From positions 5,185,715 through 5,249,714 of the forward strand of contig NC_060906.1 in the NCBI RefSeq assembly GCF_014805685.1: a stretch of DNA of 64,000 nucleotides, in the 5' to 3' direction. The DNA is from Silurus meridionalis (taxonomy: Eukaryota; Chordata; Actinopteri; Siluriformes; Siluridae). Shown here in pieces: positions 21,288 to 31,574 of this stretch. Both the position numbers and the translations under genes were made by a program. Positions within the stretch are counted from its first letter, which is position 1, and each line of letters opens with the position of its first letter. Under the pieces are notes generated by a model that saw only the letters and a list, made by a program, of their open reading frames with translations, made no database searches and had not been told where the DNA came from.

Positions 21288-23421
21288 AAATAATGTACCA
21301 TATTGTGAGCTTTGTGGAAACTGAAGTTTCCACAAGAAGTTGAGGTTGTGCCTGCAATCTGGGTAAAGGACGAAGTGTGTTTATGGCCTCCATACAAGGG
21401 TGAAGGAGTTCAGAGAGCCACAAGGAATTTGGAGCAACCACAGGAGTCTTGGGCGGCATATAAAGTTAGAATTCTATATACTGCAAGTATGTATAAATCC
21501 TTTTTGTATACAATACATTTAATTTTAAAGGTTTACCGGCAAACAACATACTGATTTTTCTATCATAGATAATTACAGTGCAGCAGGTCGGAAGCTGCCT
21601 CTTGCAGAGCAACAAACGGATCTGCAGTCAGAGAAAGTGAAGTAAGCTTGTGTAATTATGTAATTCTTTAAAACAGACGTGCAACATGTCTTGTGTCACT
21701 GCAGTTGTAGAAAGGACCATGTTTCTTTAGATGTATTACTCATTTTCTTTTCTTCTCTGTAGATGAAACCGGCGTCTATTGGACGACTACGATACAGATG
21801 AGGAGACCATTGCACCGAAAAAGAATTTGCCGCAAGCCCCATACATACAACCACTATCACAAAGAGCTTGCTCCGCTTTAGATGAGGTTCAACCAAGTCC
21901 TCTACAACACAGACCCCAAAAGGTCCCCATCTGTGACACAGGTTCCAGGGACCTCAAAACAGGCTTTGATGGAAAGAAGCCCTACCTCTCAGTGGCAGAA
22001 CTTTGAAAGTGCTCTAGGAAAGTCGTTACGGCAAGCAATAGACCTACCTGCACAGTCACCAGCTTAGACTCTTTTCCATACTGCCCATCAGATGGGTCCA
22101 GAAGCAGAAAATTATAGTCATATGTCGTGGCAAAGAGGATCAACGCTACAATTTCCAGAGGAGCCAACACAACCTCTGTGGCATCGTGAAACACCCAGAA
22201 GAAGCTATTCAATAGATGATCCATTCAAAAAAATTTAAGTTCTATTTAATTCACACACAAAGGGCGGTGTACCAGACAGTGCTTATCCTAGTCCCAGAAT
22301 AAAATGCATGTTTCAGACGCTTCAATTTAAAACGCCTTGTACTGACATCTTAACATGCATCAGTGCCATTGTTTTGTCTCAAGATTTTTTTTTTTGTCTC
22401 TCCCACAACAGTTTTGTTTTTGCAAGGTTTGTTTGTAGAAATGTTTTATTTTATTTATTTTTTTAAATGTTCTTATATAACTAGGGCCTAGTCCTGGATT
22501 AATCTAAACCCTGTCTGGGAAACCGTGTCTCAATGTTTGTTTAAGGCTTATGTCATAGCAGGGATGAAGTGATAACCTTACAATTTCTGTTTAATGTTTC
22601 AGCACTTCTTCATGATGTGTTAACCAAGCTTGAAGTCGTTATGGAGCAGCAAAGAAACATTGTAAGGATGATTCAAGACCTGAAATCCAACAATGTAAGG
22701 GAGATCACAGAGGAAAATGAACTAAGTCCCACTCTTTTTCCAGTGGAAGATTTAAGGTCCCTAACTTCCCTTGAAAGTAATCTTCGATCCAGTCCTGAAA
22801 CAAGACGGAAAGTGGTAGGTAACCGTAAAAGTTATGCACTGTAGTCTGCTGTTATCACTTACAAACCTGGTTCTAATTCCTGTTGTAGTGTGTGATCAAC
22901 GCCATACAATCTAAAAGAAATCACAAGTGTTCAAACACTAAAGCATGTTTTAACATTTCAGGTAATTGAACTTGGCTTGCTTGGTGGGGTGGATGCTAAG
23001 GACAAAATTTGGCGTATAATGAAACAGACAATAAAAAAATGACTTTGCAAAAACGATGAACTGGAAAGGCGCAAATGGAAAAACACCATTCCAAGGTCTT
23101 GAACTGAAAAACGTTGTGATTGGTAAGTGGTTTTATGATATGTCGTCTTGCAGCTTTTGTTTTTATGACTTTCACATGGAGGAATGTTAAGAATCTTTGT
23201 GTCATGTAATCTAAATACATAAAACATAGGGGCAGAAAGCAATAATGTAAATGTATTTAACCTTGTGTCTGTATGCTTCTATTTTAGAGGCTGTGAGACG
23301 AAACCCTGCATGCTCTCAGACAACAGAGCTAGAAGTCGAAAAGGTTATTAGGCGGTAGTTTTATCTGGCTGGTGATCTGGAGGGTGGCAGGAAAAAAAGA
23401 ACACCATTGCAAAGATTTTAA
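21288..23421 (+). pseudogene. DUF4806-like gene, six exons, disabled
   Basis: Six exons with GT-AG borders: about 21288-21486, 21569-21641, 21764-22006+, 22603-22814, 22962-23122, 23288-23421. Exon 1 starts MYHIVSFVE (ATG 21293), then shifts frame to EVEVVPAIWVKDEVCLWPPY. Exon 4 is helical (HDVLTKLEVVMEQQRNIVRM). Exons 5-6 carry the C-terminal DUF4806-like domain: VIELGLLGGVDAKDKIWR, then after an A-run frame change MNWKGANGKTPFQGL, then EAVRRNPACSQTTELEVEKV, with a TAG at 23356-23358 where a tryptophan is expected, followed by FYLAGDLEGG. The function of DUF4806 is unknown. Many fish copies exist, and its position next to a CACTA-type transposase suggests a transposon accessory gene. Disabled by two frameshifts and one stop. 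Confidence 0.6.
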
Positions 23422-24240
23422 TCAAACCATTGCCTTACCCCTTTTCTGTTAACAACCAGCTTTTGTTTGCCTAATTGTTAGTATCCTTTTATTCTGTTGC
23501 TTTTATTCACTTACTTGATTTGCACATGTATATTTCATTTGTATTTAATTTGTCTCTTAAAACCAGCATAACTTCATTTATGCACAACATTTTACTTGTT
23601 TATTCATTTACTTTATTTGCACATTAGTAGATTTACTTTATTTAATTTGTCTTCAACAAATGAATGCTGGTTGTAGGTTTATTTTACTTCATTTATGCAC
23701 AACTTTTACATTAGTTTTAAATTGCACTACTGGTTTGTTTGTTTGTTTGTTTGTGTGACTATTTGGCTTTGCTTAATTTCCATTTTATTTGTGGCTGTTG
23801 TTTTAAGTCTTATTCATATTTACTCTACACTTTGTACATTTATTTATTTTTTAACCAGCATTCATTTGGGTTATTTTACACCATTTATGCACAAGTTAAT
23901 TTTGTTTAAAATTTGCACTATTGTTTTCTTTAGTTTTAATTTTGTTTTCACACTTCTTTTGTCATTTTCATATTTGCCTTTCACAGTATTAAAATGTTTT
24001 TGGTCTTTCATAACTAGCTTTTGTTTAGTTTCTTTTAATTTATGCACAACACTTACATTTGTTTTTAATCGCACTATTGGTTTAATTTTGTTTATAATGT
24101 AGTTTTTCTTTGCTGTGTTATTCTTGTATTTTGTTTTGATTGCTTTGGTATAATTTTTTATTACCATGTTTTTTTTTTAAACAATAATTACAATAAACAC
24201 GTTAATTTGCATTTGTGTGGTTGTGCTTTTTGAATATACA
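23422..24240. repeat. T-rich imperfect tandem repeats with poly(A) signal
   Basis: Four to five irregular repeats (about 114-190 bp apart) share 'tttatgcacaa' (23578, 23692, 23884, 24041) and 'tttatttgcac'. AATAAA is at 24192-24197. Probably 3' untranslated or transposon subterminal DNA following the DUF4806-like gene. Frames here (23695-24102) are not genes. Confidence 0.5.
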
Positions 24241-24302
24241 CATTTTACATAGTTAAATCATTTTGGTACAGTTATGGCTTTTTTTTGTGGGCTTCTGGAT
24301 AA

Positions 24303-24412
24303 GTTGTGGGTGGGTTCTGGGGTAAATCTGGTCAATTTGGAAATTCTGGCTTTGTAGCGGGACAGCTGTGGCTGATTTCTGGAGGTGTGAATGGGTTGTG
24401 GCTGAGTTATGG
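24303..24412 (+). repeat. Three 18-bp direct subterminal repeats
   Basis: GTTGTGGGTGGGTTCTGG (24303-24320), GCTGTGGCTGATTTCTGG (24365-24382) and GTTGTGGCTGAGTTATGG (24395-24412). Further TTCTGG words lie around them. The arrangement resembles subterminal transposase-binding repeats of CACTA elements. Confidence 0.45.
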
Positions 24413-24544
24413 TCTGCTTTTGGCTAAAGTCTGGATTACTTCAGGCATGCAGCTTTAGAGCCAATTAAGGACCGTAAGCCGTGGTGGTATGTGAGCCAAA
24501 AGAACAGCCTGAACTCAGCCCTTTCTGGCCCAGAAAAAATTTGC

Positions 24545-25850
24545 TATCTGGGTCTGGGCCATGTGATCTCAGAAGGCCAAAGTAAGATAAAGGTTTTCAA
24601 GACCTCAGACTGTGAAACAGATGCAGAGTTTCTTGGGACTGATGAACTCCTGTCGAGCATTGATCCTTGACTGCGCACAGCATAATAAAGTTTTGCGTAG
24701 TGCTATTGATCATAAAGCTCCATCATCACATCTCATTCTGTGGACTCATGAAATGACTGACAGTTTTGCTGCCCTCAAGAAGGCTCTACAGTCTGCTCCA
24801 GCTCTCGGTCTTCCGAATAATGCTAAGCCTTTTCACCTTTATGTGCAAAAACGTGGTGGTACGGCTGCGGGGATCCTAGTCCAGGAACACGGTGACAGAT
24901 ATCGCCCTGTTGCGTATCTTTCCAAATCATTAGACAACAAGCCCTGGAAGAGGGGGATTGTCTATATGTAGATGGTTCATGTTTAAAACCTTCTGATGAT
25001 GTGTATTTATGTGGATATGCGGTTGTAAGATTACCTGATGAAATAGTTGAAGCTAAATCATTACCATACACATCTGCACACAGCTGCAGAGTTGGTGGCA
25101 CTTACAAGAGCATGTCAGTTGTCTGAAGGTAAAGTAGTGACTATATACACTGATTCTAAGTATGCTTATGGTGTTGTGCATGATTTTGCTGAAACATGGA
25201 AGCAAAGAGACTTTAAAACAGCTGATGGAAAGCCCATAGCACATTTTAATCTCCTAGGCGACCTTTTAAAAGCTGTTCAACTCCCTGCCAAAGTGGCCAT
25301 AGTGAAGGTTAAAGGACATGCCGTAGGTGATTCAGAGGTAATTCAGGGAAACACGTTAGCGGATAAAGTAGCTAAGGAAGCAGCAAAACAACCAATAGAT
25401 TTGGACACAATACATACAAATCCTGAGATCTCGATGATGTCACATATCTCCAATATACCAGACATTGACCTAAAAATACTTCAGAGTCAGCCTACTGAGG
25501 AGGACATCAAGTATTGGGCTTCCAAACAATGTAAATCAGATTCTGCTGGTATCAGGAGATGTACATGGCAAAATTGCTCTGCCTAAACTAGCTTTAATAG
25601 TGTTGGTGAAGCATTACCATGGGATGTCACACATTAGCATAGCTAAAGTCATACAGGCTATAAACGCATTATACTGTATTGCTGATGTGGCTAAAACAAC
25701 CAAGCTAGTGTTGGATTCATGTTTGACTTGTGCCAAAACTAACATACATCGACCTGTACAACATACTGCGCTTACTTTTCCTGAAGCCCCTTTCCAACAC
25801 CTACAGATACCTACAGATTTTATTACTCTGTGACCATTTGTATTGGAATC
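24545..25850 (+). pseudogene. Old endogenous retrovirus pol remnant
   Basis: A second, older retroviral locus. The order is reverse transcriptase C-terminus (YLGLGHVISE), connection (24612-24930, MQSFLGLMNSCRALILDCAQ, PFHLYVQKRGGTAAGILVQE), a deletion, RNase H (VDGSCLK near 24972, TDSKYAYGVVHDFAETW in 25047-25586, VKVKGHA), and the zinc-binding start of integrase (25600-25833, HYHGMSH...CLTCAKTN). It is broken by several frame changes and a deletion of about 40 codons before RNase H. No LTRs, gag or env are recognised around it. Pol is related to that of the provirus at 36.8 kb but clearly diverged. Confidence 0.75.
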
Positions 25851-27072
25851 GTCAGATGTCGTGGAAGAACACTCAATATCTGGTACCTGGGAAGATTAAG
25901 TTTTTGTTCCCTGTTTAAATATATTGATTGGAGTATTTATTGAGATCTCTTAGTTTCTTCCTTGATTAATTTGCTGTTTTTGTGATTTGATTTGAACCCT
26001 GATTGTTTTTGTTTTCATTCTTTTCCCTTTTGTGTTTGTTCTTTATTTGAACTCCTTGTTGAGCCATTGTGACTAGGTTCATGAGCTTGTGGTTCCAACC
26101 TAGTGGAGCTCCTGCCTCTTTGAACCTTTGTGGCCAGTAAATGGTCCAGATTTGTCATTCATGGTTTGAACTTGATCCAATGCAAATTGTTTAACTGTAT
26201 GTGTGTTCTGATTAATTGTTTTTATACTCTTGTTTGTTTTTTGTTTATTTCAGGAGCTGAAGGCCTCCAGTGAGCGAAGCTAGCTGTTTTGACCTTTGTG
26301 GTGGTGGTGCTTCTCTCAGTGTTTTTGCTGTGTCCATTGCATCCCTCTCACTTAGTGTGTGTGTGTGGGTGTTTGTGCGGAGCATACTTGGGTGAGTTGG
26401 GTGTCTTAAGATACTCACTGTGCAGCTATCCACTCTACTGGTAAGCCTCAGCCTGAAAGTATTTTATTTCTTTTCTCATTTCTGCCTGGTCAACAGTTCT
26501 TTTATATTTTAGCTAATTATTCTTATGGAGAAATAAAAGCATTTTTGTATTTATATTCACGTCTCCTGTGTTTAGTGGAAACAAACCTGTGTGCTTTATT
26601 TTGAGTCTAAATTTCCCCGTTTATAGAAACGGGGTGGTGTAGTCTGCTTTCCGTTCTAGTTGTATACTATTGACTTTTACCAACCACAGCCCAGCCACAC
26701 CTGGAAACATTGCTTGCCTTTATGCTGCAAAGCTGGTGTTCCCTGCTCACTGCTGCATGTTGGTCCAGACTAGCTTAAAAACTGTATCTGGATCAGGGTG
26801 ACCCAGTCCAATGTTGCTTTGAAAAAACGGCATAAAAGTAAGACAGATTACCTGATCTTGAAAAGGAAAAAATGGGATTTCCAAATCCGGATCATTTTGA
26901 TCCAGATTAAACTTTTTGAACAACTGGCCCAAGCTGAAAAACATCTTATCATTAAAAAGGTCAATTTGGTCTTTTCTGTAACTACCTGTGATCTGCTCAA
27001 ATCAGTGTCTGTTGGGCTGATTGTATTCTATAAAACTAATGAAGTGAGTCAATTGTAGATCTTTTCACACAG
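25851..27072. other. No gene; TTTGAACAACTGGCCC repeat near 26.9 kb
   Basis: T-rich sequence with a short (GT) run at about 26339-26352. At 26760-26935 lies a copy of the dispersed repeat also seen at 8.4-8.65 kb (GATCCAGATTAAA ... TTTGAACAACTGGCCCA). The sequence just before 27073 is intron of the following exon (TTTTCACACAG acceptor). Confidence 0.45.
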
Positions 27073-27336
27073 CCATTCCTGCTTGCTATGGGTACAAAGA
27101 AGAACAGCATTCATGGATACTACTTCATTCTTGAGAAGAAAGCCATATCATGCAAGTCAGTGAGTGGTCTTGGTGCTTTTGATAAACTTTTCAAGGCTCA
27201 CTTTGTGTTTGGTGAATCTTACAGCAAAGTCCTGCATAACATCTACACATTTGTACACACAGCAGTTTTTCAGATTGACATTGGCAAGGTCAAAGAGAGT
27301 CCAAGAGTAGCTGAACTCAGAGCGAGATTCCTCTAG
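27073..27336 (+). pseudogene. SAMD3-like transposon gene, last exon only
   Basis: After acceptor TTTTCACACAG (ending 27072) the frame reads PFLLAMGTKKNSIHGYYFIL, SGLGAFDKLFKAHFVFGESY, SPRVAELRARFL and stops at TAG. This is the C-terminal domain of the fish proteins usually named 'sterile alpha motif domain-containing protein 3-like', a large repeated family that I believe to be transposon-carried. The exon is intact, but none of its upstream exons lie nearby; nine such exons occur at 58-60.2 kb on the other strand. It is followed by a CACTA-type terminus in the same orientation. Confidence 0.6.
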
Positions 27337-27964
27337 TAGTTTTGGTTGCATAGGAAAATGATTAGTTTTATTCGTTTTTGTTGTGTGGAAGCACAAATGT
27401 TCTTGTTCGACATCTAAAGTTAATTCATGGGCTTTTGCCTGGAAAATCACTTTGACTGAAATGTGCTCAAGCAGATTGCTCATTAGAATTTGGGACTTTT
27501 AAAGAATTGATCACATCGCAGCTGAAAACTGTTTGTTTTGATGAGCATCTATTTGCCTACAGAATTGAACACAGATCCAGTGCATCTCTGAAAGTGTTTA
27601 GTGTAACTGAACTTACTTATTACACACCTTTTGATGTGCAGATGCCCTATGGGTCTGATCATTGTTTTTGCTTTGTTGTACTCTACTGTCATTTAATTCA
27701 GATTTAGTCTGTGAAGTTGTTTGTTTTGTCCATTCTGTGCAACCAAACTTAAATCTAAATCAACTGTTTACACATCTGCCATGTTTTAATGTAGACACTT
27801 TGCCCATTTTCAAAAAAATAAAAAAGAATAATTACATCTGTGTGAAGACTGGATTTAATCCTGCACATTGACACCATAGAACTATATGTACACATGACAT
27901 GTGCACTAAAAGAGTACTTTCTGGATATCACTTGTAGAGTAATCCACAGGAAAAACAACAGCAG

Positions 27965-28435
27965 AGGTGTTAAATAACCCTTAGTGTAAAACTTTTAGAA
28001 CAATAGTCAGTGTTACAATCTACACTCTCAGTGTCATTTTCTACCACTACAGGGTGTCGTTTTAACACTATCAATTCAACACTACATAGAGTGTCATTTT
28101 AACTCTGGATATATTGGGACCATATATGATCTTTAGTCGTGTGGTCCCCTGGTGGTCTAGTGGTCTAAGATGCAGCGCTCTCACCGCTGCGACCCGGGTT
28201 CGATTCGGTCAGGAACCATCCCCAGCCACTTTCAGTGCCGGTCCCAAGCCCGGATAAATTGGGGAGGGTTGCGTTAGGAAGGGCATCCAGCGTAAAACAT
28301 GTGCCAAATCAAGCATGCGGAGGATCCGCTGTGGCGACCCCTAACGGGAGAAGCCGAAAGAAAGTTTTATATGATCTTTAGTCGTGTTCAAATCAACAGT
28401 AAGTGTTAAATTCACACTGCTGATTTTACTGTGTA
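27965..28435 (+). mobile_element. CACTA-like 3' terminus (split by a SINE)
   Basis: Subterminal words AGTGTTAA, TTTTAACTCT and ACACTCT in both orientations lead to the terminus GATTTTACTGTG|TAG (28424-28435), whose complement starts CACAGTAAAA as does the end at 61127. The SINE at 28142-28367 interrupts it. Confidence 0.6.
28123..28386 (+). mobile_element. tRNA-derived SINE with 19-bp target duplication
   Basis: Body 28142-28367. The head has an A box (TGGTCTAGTGG) and a B box (GGTTCGATTCG), so it is tRNA-derived. The tail CTGTGGCGACCCCTAACGGG..AGAAGCCGAAAGAAAG is the RTE LINE 3' end. It is flanked by the exact duplication TATATGATCTTTAGTCGTG at 28123-28141 and 28368-28386. It is therefore an RTE-mobilised SINE that landed in the CACTA-like element, and its perfect duplication points to a fairly recent insertion. 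Not a functional tRNA gene. Confidence 0.92.
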
Positions 28436-28791
28436 GGGTTTCTGGGCTCTCTGGCTAATTTGTGCTCTGGACCCCCAGATATCTGATCTTTTACCCATGT
28501 AACAACAATCATTATCAATAAGCATAACACTTATTGTGTCTTCAGTAAGAGACAATAAAGAACTCAATTTAAACAGTTTATTAAATGAACTGAAACTGTG
28601 CATACTGTATACAGTAAAGCAATAAACACTATCGTACAGATCACTAAAACCCTGTCTGGATTATTATTATCTGAGTGATAATAAGATCATAAGAGTGAGT
28701 AATAAGTTAACAGCAGCTCCAGACAGAAATGTGGATATTGGTTTAAACAGCGACAGAATCATTCCTGTAATATACAATACAACATACAAAC

Positions 28792-28848
<57 letters not shown>

Positions 28849-28857
28849 GATAGATAA
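28792..28857. repeat. (GATA)n microsatellite
   Basis: About 16 units, one interruption, directly abutting the AT-rich dispersed repeat copy D. Confidence 0.95.
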
Positions 28858-29015
28858 TATTCATTATATCAAACTTTTATACAGTTTAAGTGTAATTCTA
28901 ATAAAATGTTAAATATACTGTAATAAAAAACTGAACTTCTGTGATTTTTGTAATAATAAAATGCTACCATCTAGTGGACATTGCAGTAGCATTGATGTGC
29001 ACATTATATTTGAAA

Positions 29016-29052
<37 letters not shown>
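28858..29052. repeat. AT-rich dispersed repeat, copy D, then (TA)n
   Basis: Carries the landmarks ACAGTTTAAGTGTAATTCTAA and CTACCATCTAGTGG (28964-28977), then 'gacattgcagtagcattgatg' as in copy A, and ends in (TA)n at about 29024-29052. Confidence 0.75.
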
Positions 29053-29054
<2 letters not shown>

Positions 29055-30213
29055 AGAGGTCAGAGTAAATTAATAGCAGTTATACCAGAGGTCAGAGCTA
29101 ATTAATAATAGTTATACCAGAGGTCAGAGTAAATTAATAGCAGTTATACCAGAGGTCAGAGTAAATTAATAACAGTTATACCAGAGGTCAGAGTAAATTA
29201 ATAATAGCAGTTATACCAGAGGTCAGAGTAAATTAATAACAGTTATACCAGAGGTCAGTGTAAATTAATAGCAGTTATACCAGAAATCAGAGTAAATTAA
29301 TAGCAGTTATACCAGAGATCAGAGTAAATTAATAACAGTTATACCAGAGGTCAGTGTAAATTAATAATAGCAGTTATACCAGAGGTCAAAGTAAATTAAT
29401 AATAGCAGTTATACCAGAGATTAGAGTAAATTAATAACAGTTATACCAGAGGTCAGAGTAAATTAATAGCAGTTATACCAGAGGTCAGAGCTAATTAATA
29501 ATAGCAGTTATACCAGAGGTCAGAGTAAATTAATAACAGTTATACCAGAGGTCAGAGTAAATTAATAATAGCAGTTATACCAGAGGTCAGAGTAAATTAA
29601 TAATAGCAGTTATACCAGAGGTCAGAGTAAATTAATAACAGTTATACCAGAGGTCAGAGTAAATTAATAGCAGTTATACCAGAGGTCAGAGTAAATTAAT
29701 AATAGCAGTTATACCAGAGGTCAGAGTAAATTAATAACAGTTATACCAGAGGTCAGAGTAAATTAATAGCAGTTATACCAGAGGTCAGAGTAAATTAATA
29801 ACAGTTATACCAGAGGTCAGAGTAAATTAATAACAGTTATACCAGAGGTCAGAGTAAATTAATAACAGTTATACCAGAGGTCAGAGTAAATTAGCAGTTA
29901 TACCAGAGGTCAGAGTAAATTAATAACAGTTATACTAGAAGTCACTGTAAATTAATCGCAGTTATACCAGAGGTCAGAGCTAATTAATAATAGCAGTTAT
30001 ACCAGAGGTCAGAGTAAATTAATAAGAGTTATACCAGAGGTCAGAGTAAATTAATAATAGCAGTTTTACCAGAGGTCAGAGTAAATTAATAACAGTTATA
30101 CCAGAGGTCAGAGTAAATTAATAACAGTTATACCAGAGGTCAAGGTAAAGTTAAAGTCATGGCAGTTATACCAGAGGTCAGAGTAAAGTACTAGCAGTTA
30201 TACCAGATATCAG
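29053..30213. repeat. 31-36-bp minisatellite, block 1
   Basis: About 35 units of TATACCAGAGGTCAGAGTAA + ATTAATAACAGT, with an extra 'atag' in some units. Units vary by a few substitutions. First half of a duplicated block (block 2 at 33512). Confidence 0.97.
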
Positions 30214-31396
30214 AGCAAAGACAGACAGGGGGCAGGGCAGGTGATGTCACATGGCGTAATCACATGACCCAGCGTCCAACTCGCCTCGCCGTGCCGAGTG
30301 TTTAGACAGGTCACACGCCCGTGTCTCCGGAGTTTTGTCGTTTCGTGTTTTTTTGTGCATTCACGTCCACCTGACGTCATGTGACGTCACGCGGCGTAGA
30401 TATGGCACTCCGCCGGATATTACCCAGACCGTGCCGAGCGGTTTGATGTGTCACACGTCCGGGTCCAAACGAGTTTAGGGACACGCTAAGCTAATAGGTT
30501 TGCTCGGTGGGCGTGGCCTGTGACGTCACGTGACGTCTTCGATTCAGCCGGGGTTCAACTTCCCCCACTGTGCCGAGTACTTTGACATATCACACGCCCA
30601 TTTCTGAGCATGTTCTTTTTTGTGCTTATTTGGAATAATGCTGGGGGCGTGGCTTAACGTGACGTCACGTGACGTCATTATATTACCCACAGTCCAACTC
30701 CCTATGCTACGCTGAGTCCGTCGATATGTCACAAGTCCCCCTTCATGTATTTTGATGACCGCGCCCATTTTGATACCCATAATGCCCTTCTGCACAAGAA
30801 GGATAATGACATCTCCCATGATGCAATTCACCCCAAAGGGCTGTTTGCTTTGATATATGACAAAGTGTCTGGCGTGAGAGACAAAGTCCAAATCCGTGAC
30901 GGCGTGGCAGAACCAGGGCGTCGGCTTGCACCGTTCCAGGCCGTCAGATGGCTTTTTGCAGGCGTTCTGGAGGTTCAACTTTTTAGGTTCTTAATTGATG
31001 TGTCGTCGGGATATTGGGGGACGGTAGCGATCGAAGGGGGCCAAGCACTCGAAACGCCTATGTGCGTCTGGAGGTTTGAGCCAGAGAAAGGAAGCTGATT
31101 CATGGGCTTTTCTTTCTCTTTCCCTGCACCCTCCCCCCTCTGGTTCTGTTGCTTTGTTGGGGAATTTCAAACTACTATGGAGATTCCCCTGGAGCTCATA
31201 GCAGCCACGGTGCTCTCTTCTGGGCATGGGATGTTGGATATTGTGGGAGAGGATCCCATGCACCTAAATGAACACCGTGGCTGCTCTGAGCTCCAGAGGA
31301 TGAGTCTTTGTAATGTTTTATCAGCCTGCAGAGATGAAGGCCAAATCCTTTACAAGGTGACAGAACCAGGGCGTTTGTGTGCACTAAGCCACGTCA
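30214..31396. repeat. Duplicated segment, copy 1 (unique part)
   Basis: Nearly identical to 34936-36115 at an offset of about 4.72 kb. It includes the CRE satellite and a 108-bp hairpin (31189-31296) whose 24-bp arms match at 23 positions, with an inner 9-bp stem GCATGGGAT/ATCCCATGC. The match breaks at 'aagccacgt' (about 31396/36115). No gene recognised. Confidence 0.85.
30230..30760. repeat. CRE-bearing ~140-bp satellite, copy 1 (four units)
   Basis: Four diverged units start near 30241, 30371, 30520 and 30659. Each opens with CRE-like palindromes, then 'gtccaactc', GTGCCGAG and a TCACACG(T/C)CC-type word. Exact TGACGTCA occurs at 30372, 30382, 30521, 30660 and 30670, with CACGTG between paired sites at 30527 and 30666. 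GC-rich against AT-rich surroundings. The 144-codon minus-strand frame over it (30544-30978) shows no known domain. Confidence 0.8.
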
Positions 31397-31574
31397 GATT
31401 ATGGTTTTATAAGGAGTCAGTGCTCATGGTTCAGGGTCCAGAGACATGTCTTGTGTCACTGTGGTGAAATCAGAACCGCTAGGTAAATTTCATTTGGTTT
31501 GACATGATGTTTCTGCTTCCTTAACTTTCATTCTAACCAATGTATTATTCTTTGTGCTAGTGGTGGCATGGAGT

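Noticed and set aside
28142..28215. tRNA gene
   Set aside because: A and B boxes are present, but the sequence continues into an RTE-type tail with target duplications: a SINE head, not a tRNA.
29053..30213. CRISPR-like regular repeat array
   Set aside because: Units are contiguous and of variable length without unique spacers, in a vertebrate genome: a minisatellite.
30544..30978. 144-codon minus-strand ORF conserved in the copy at 35266-35700
   Set aside because: It overlaps the CRE satellite, and both copies are recent duplicates, so conservation is uninformative; no domain or splice context.
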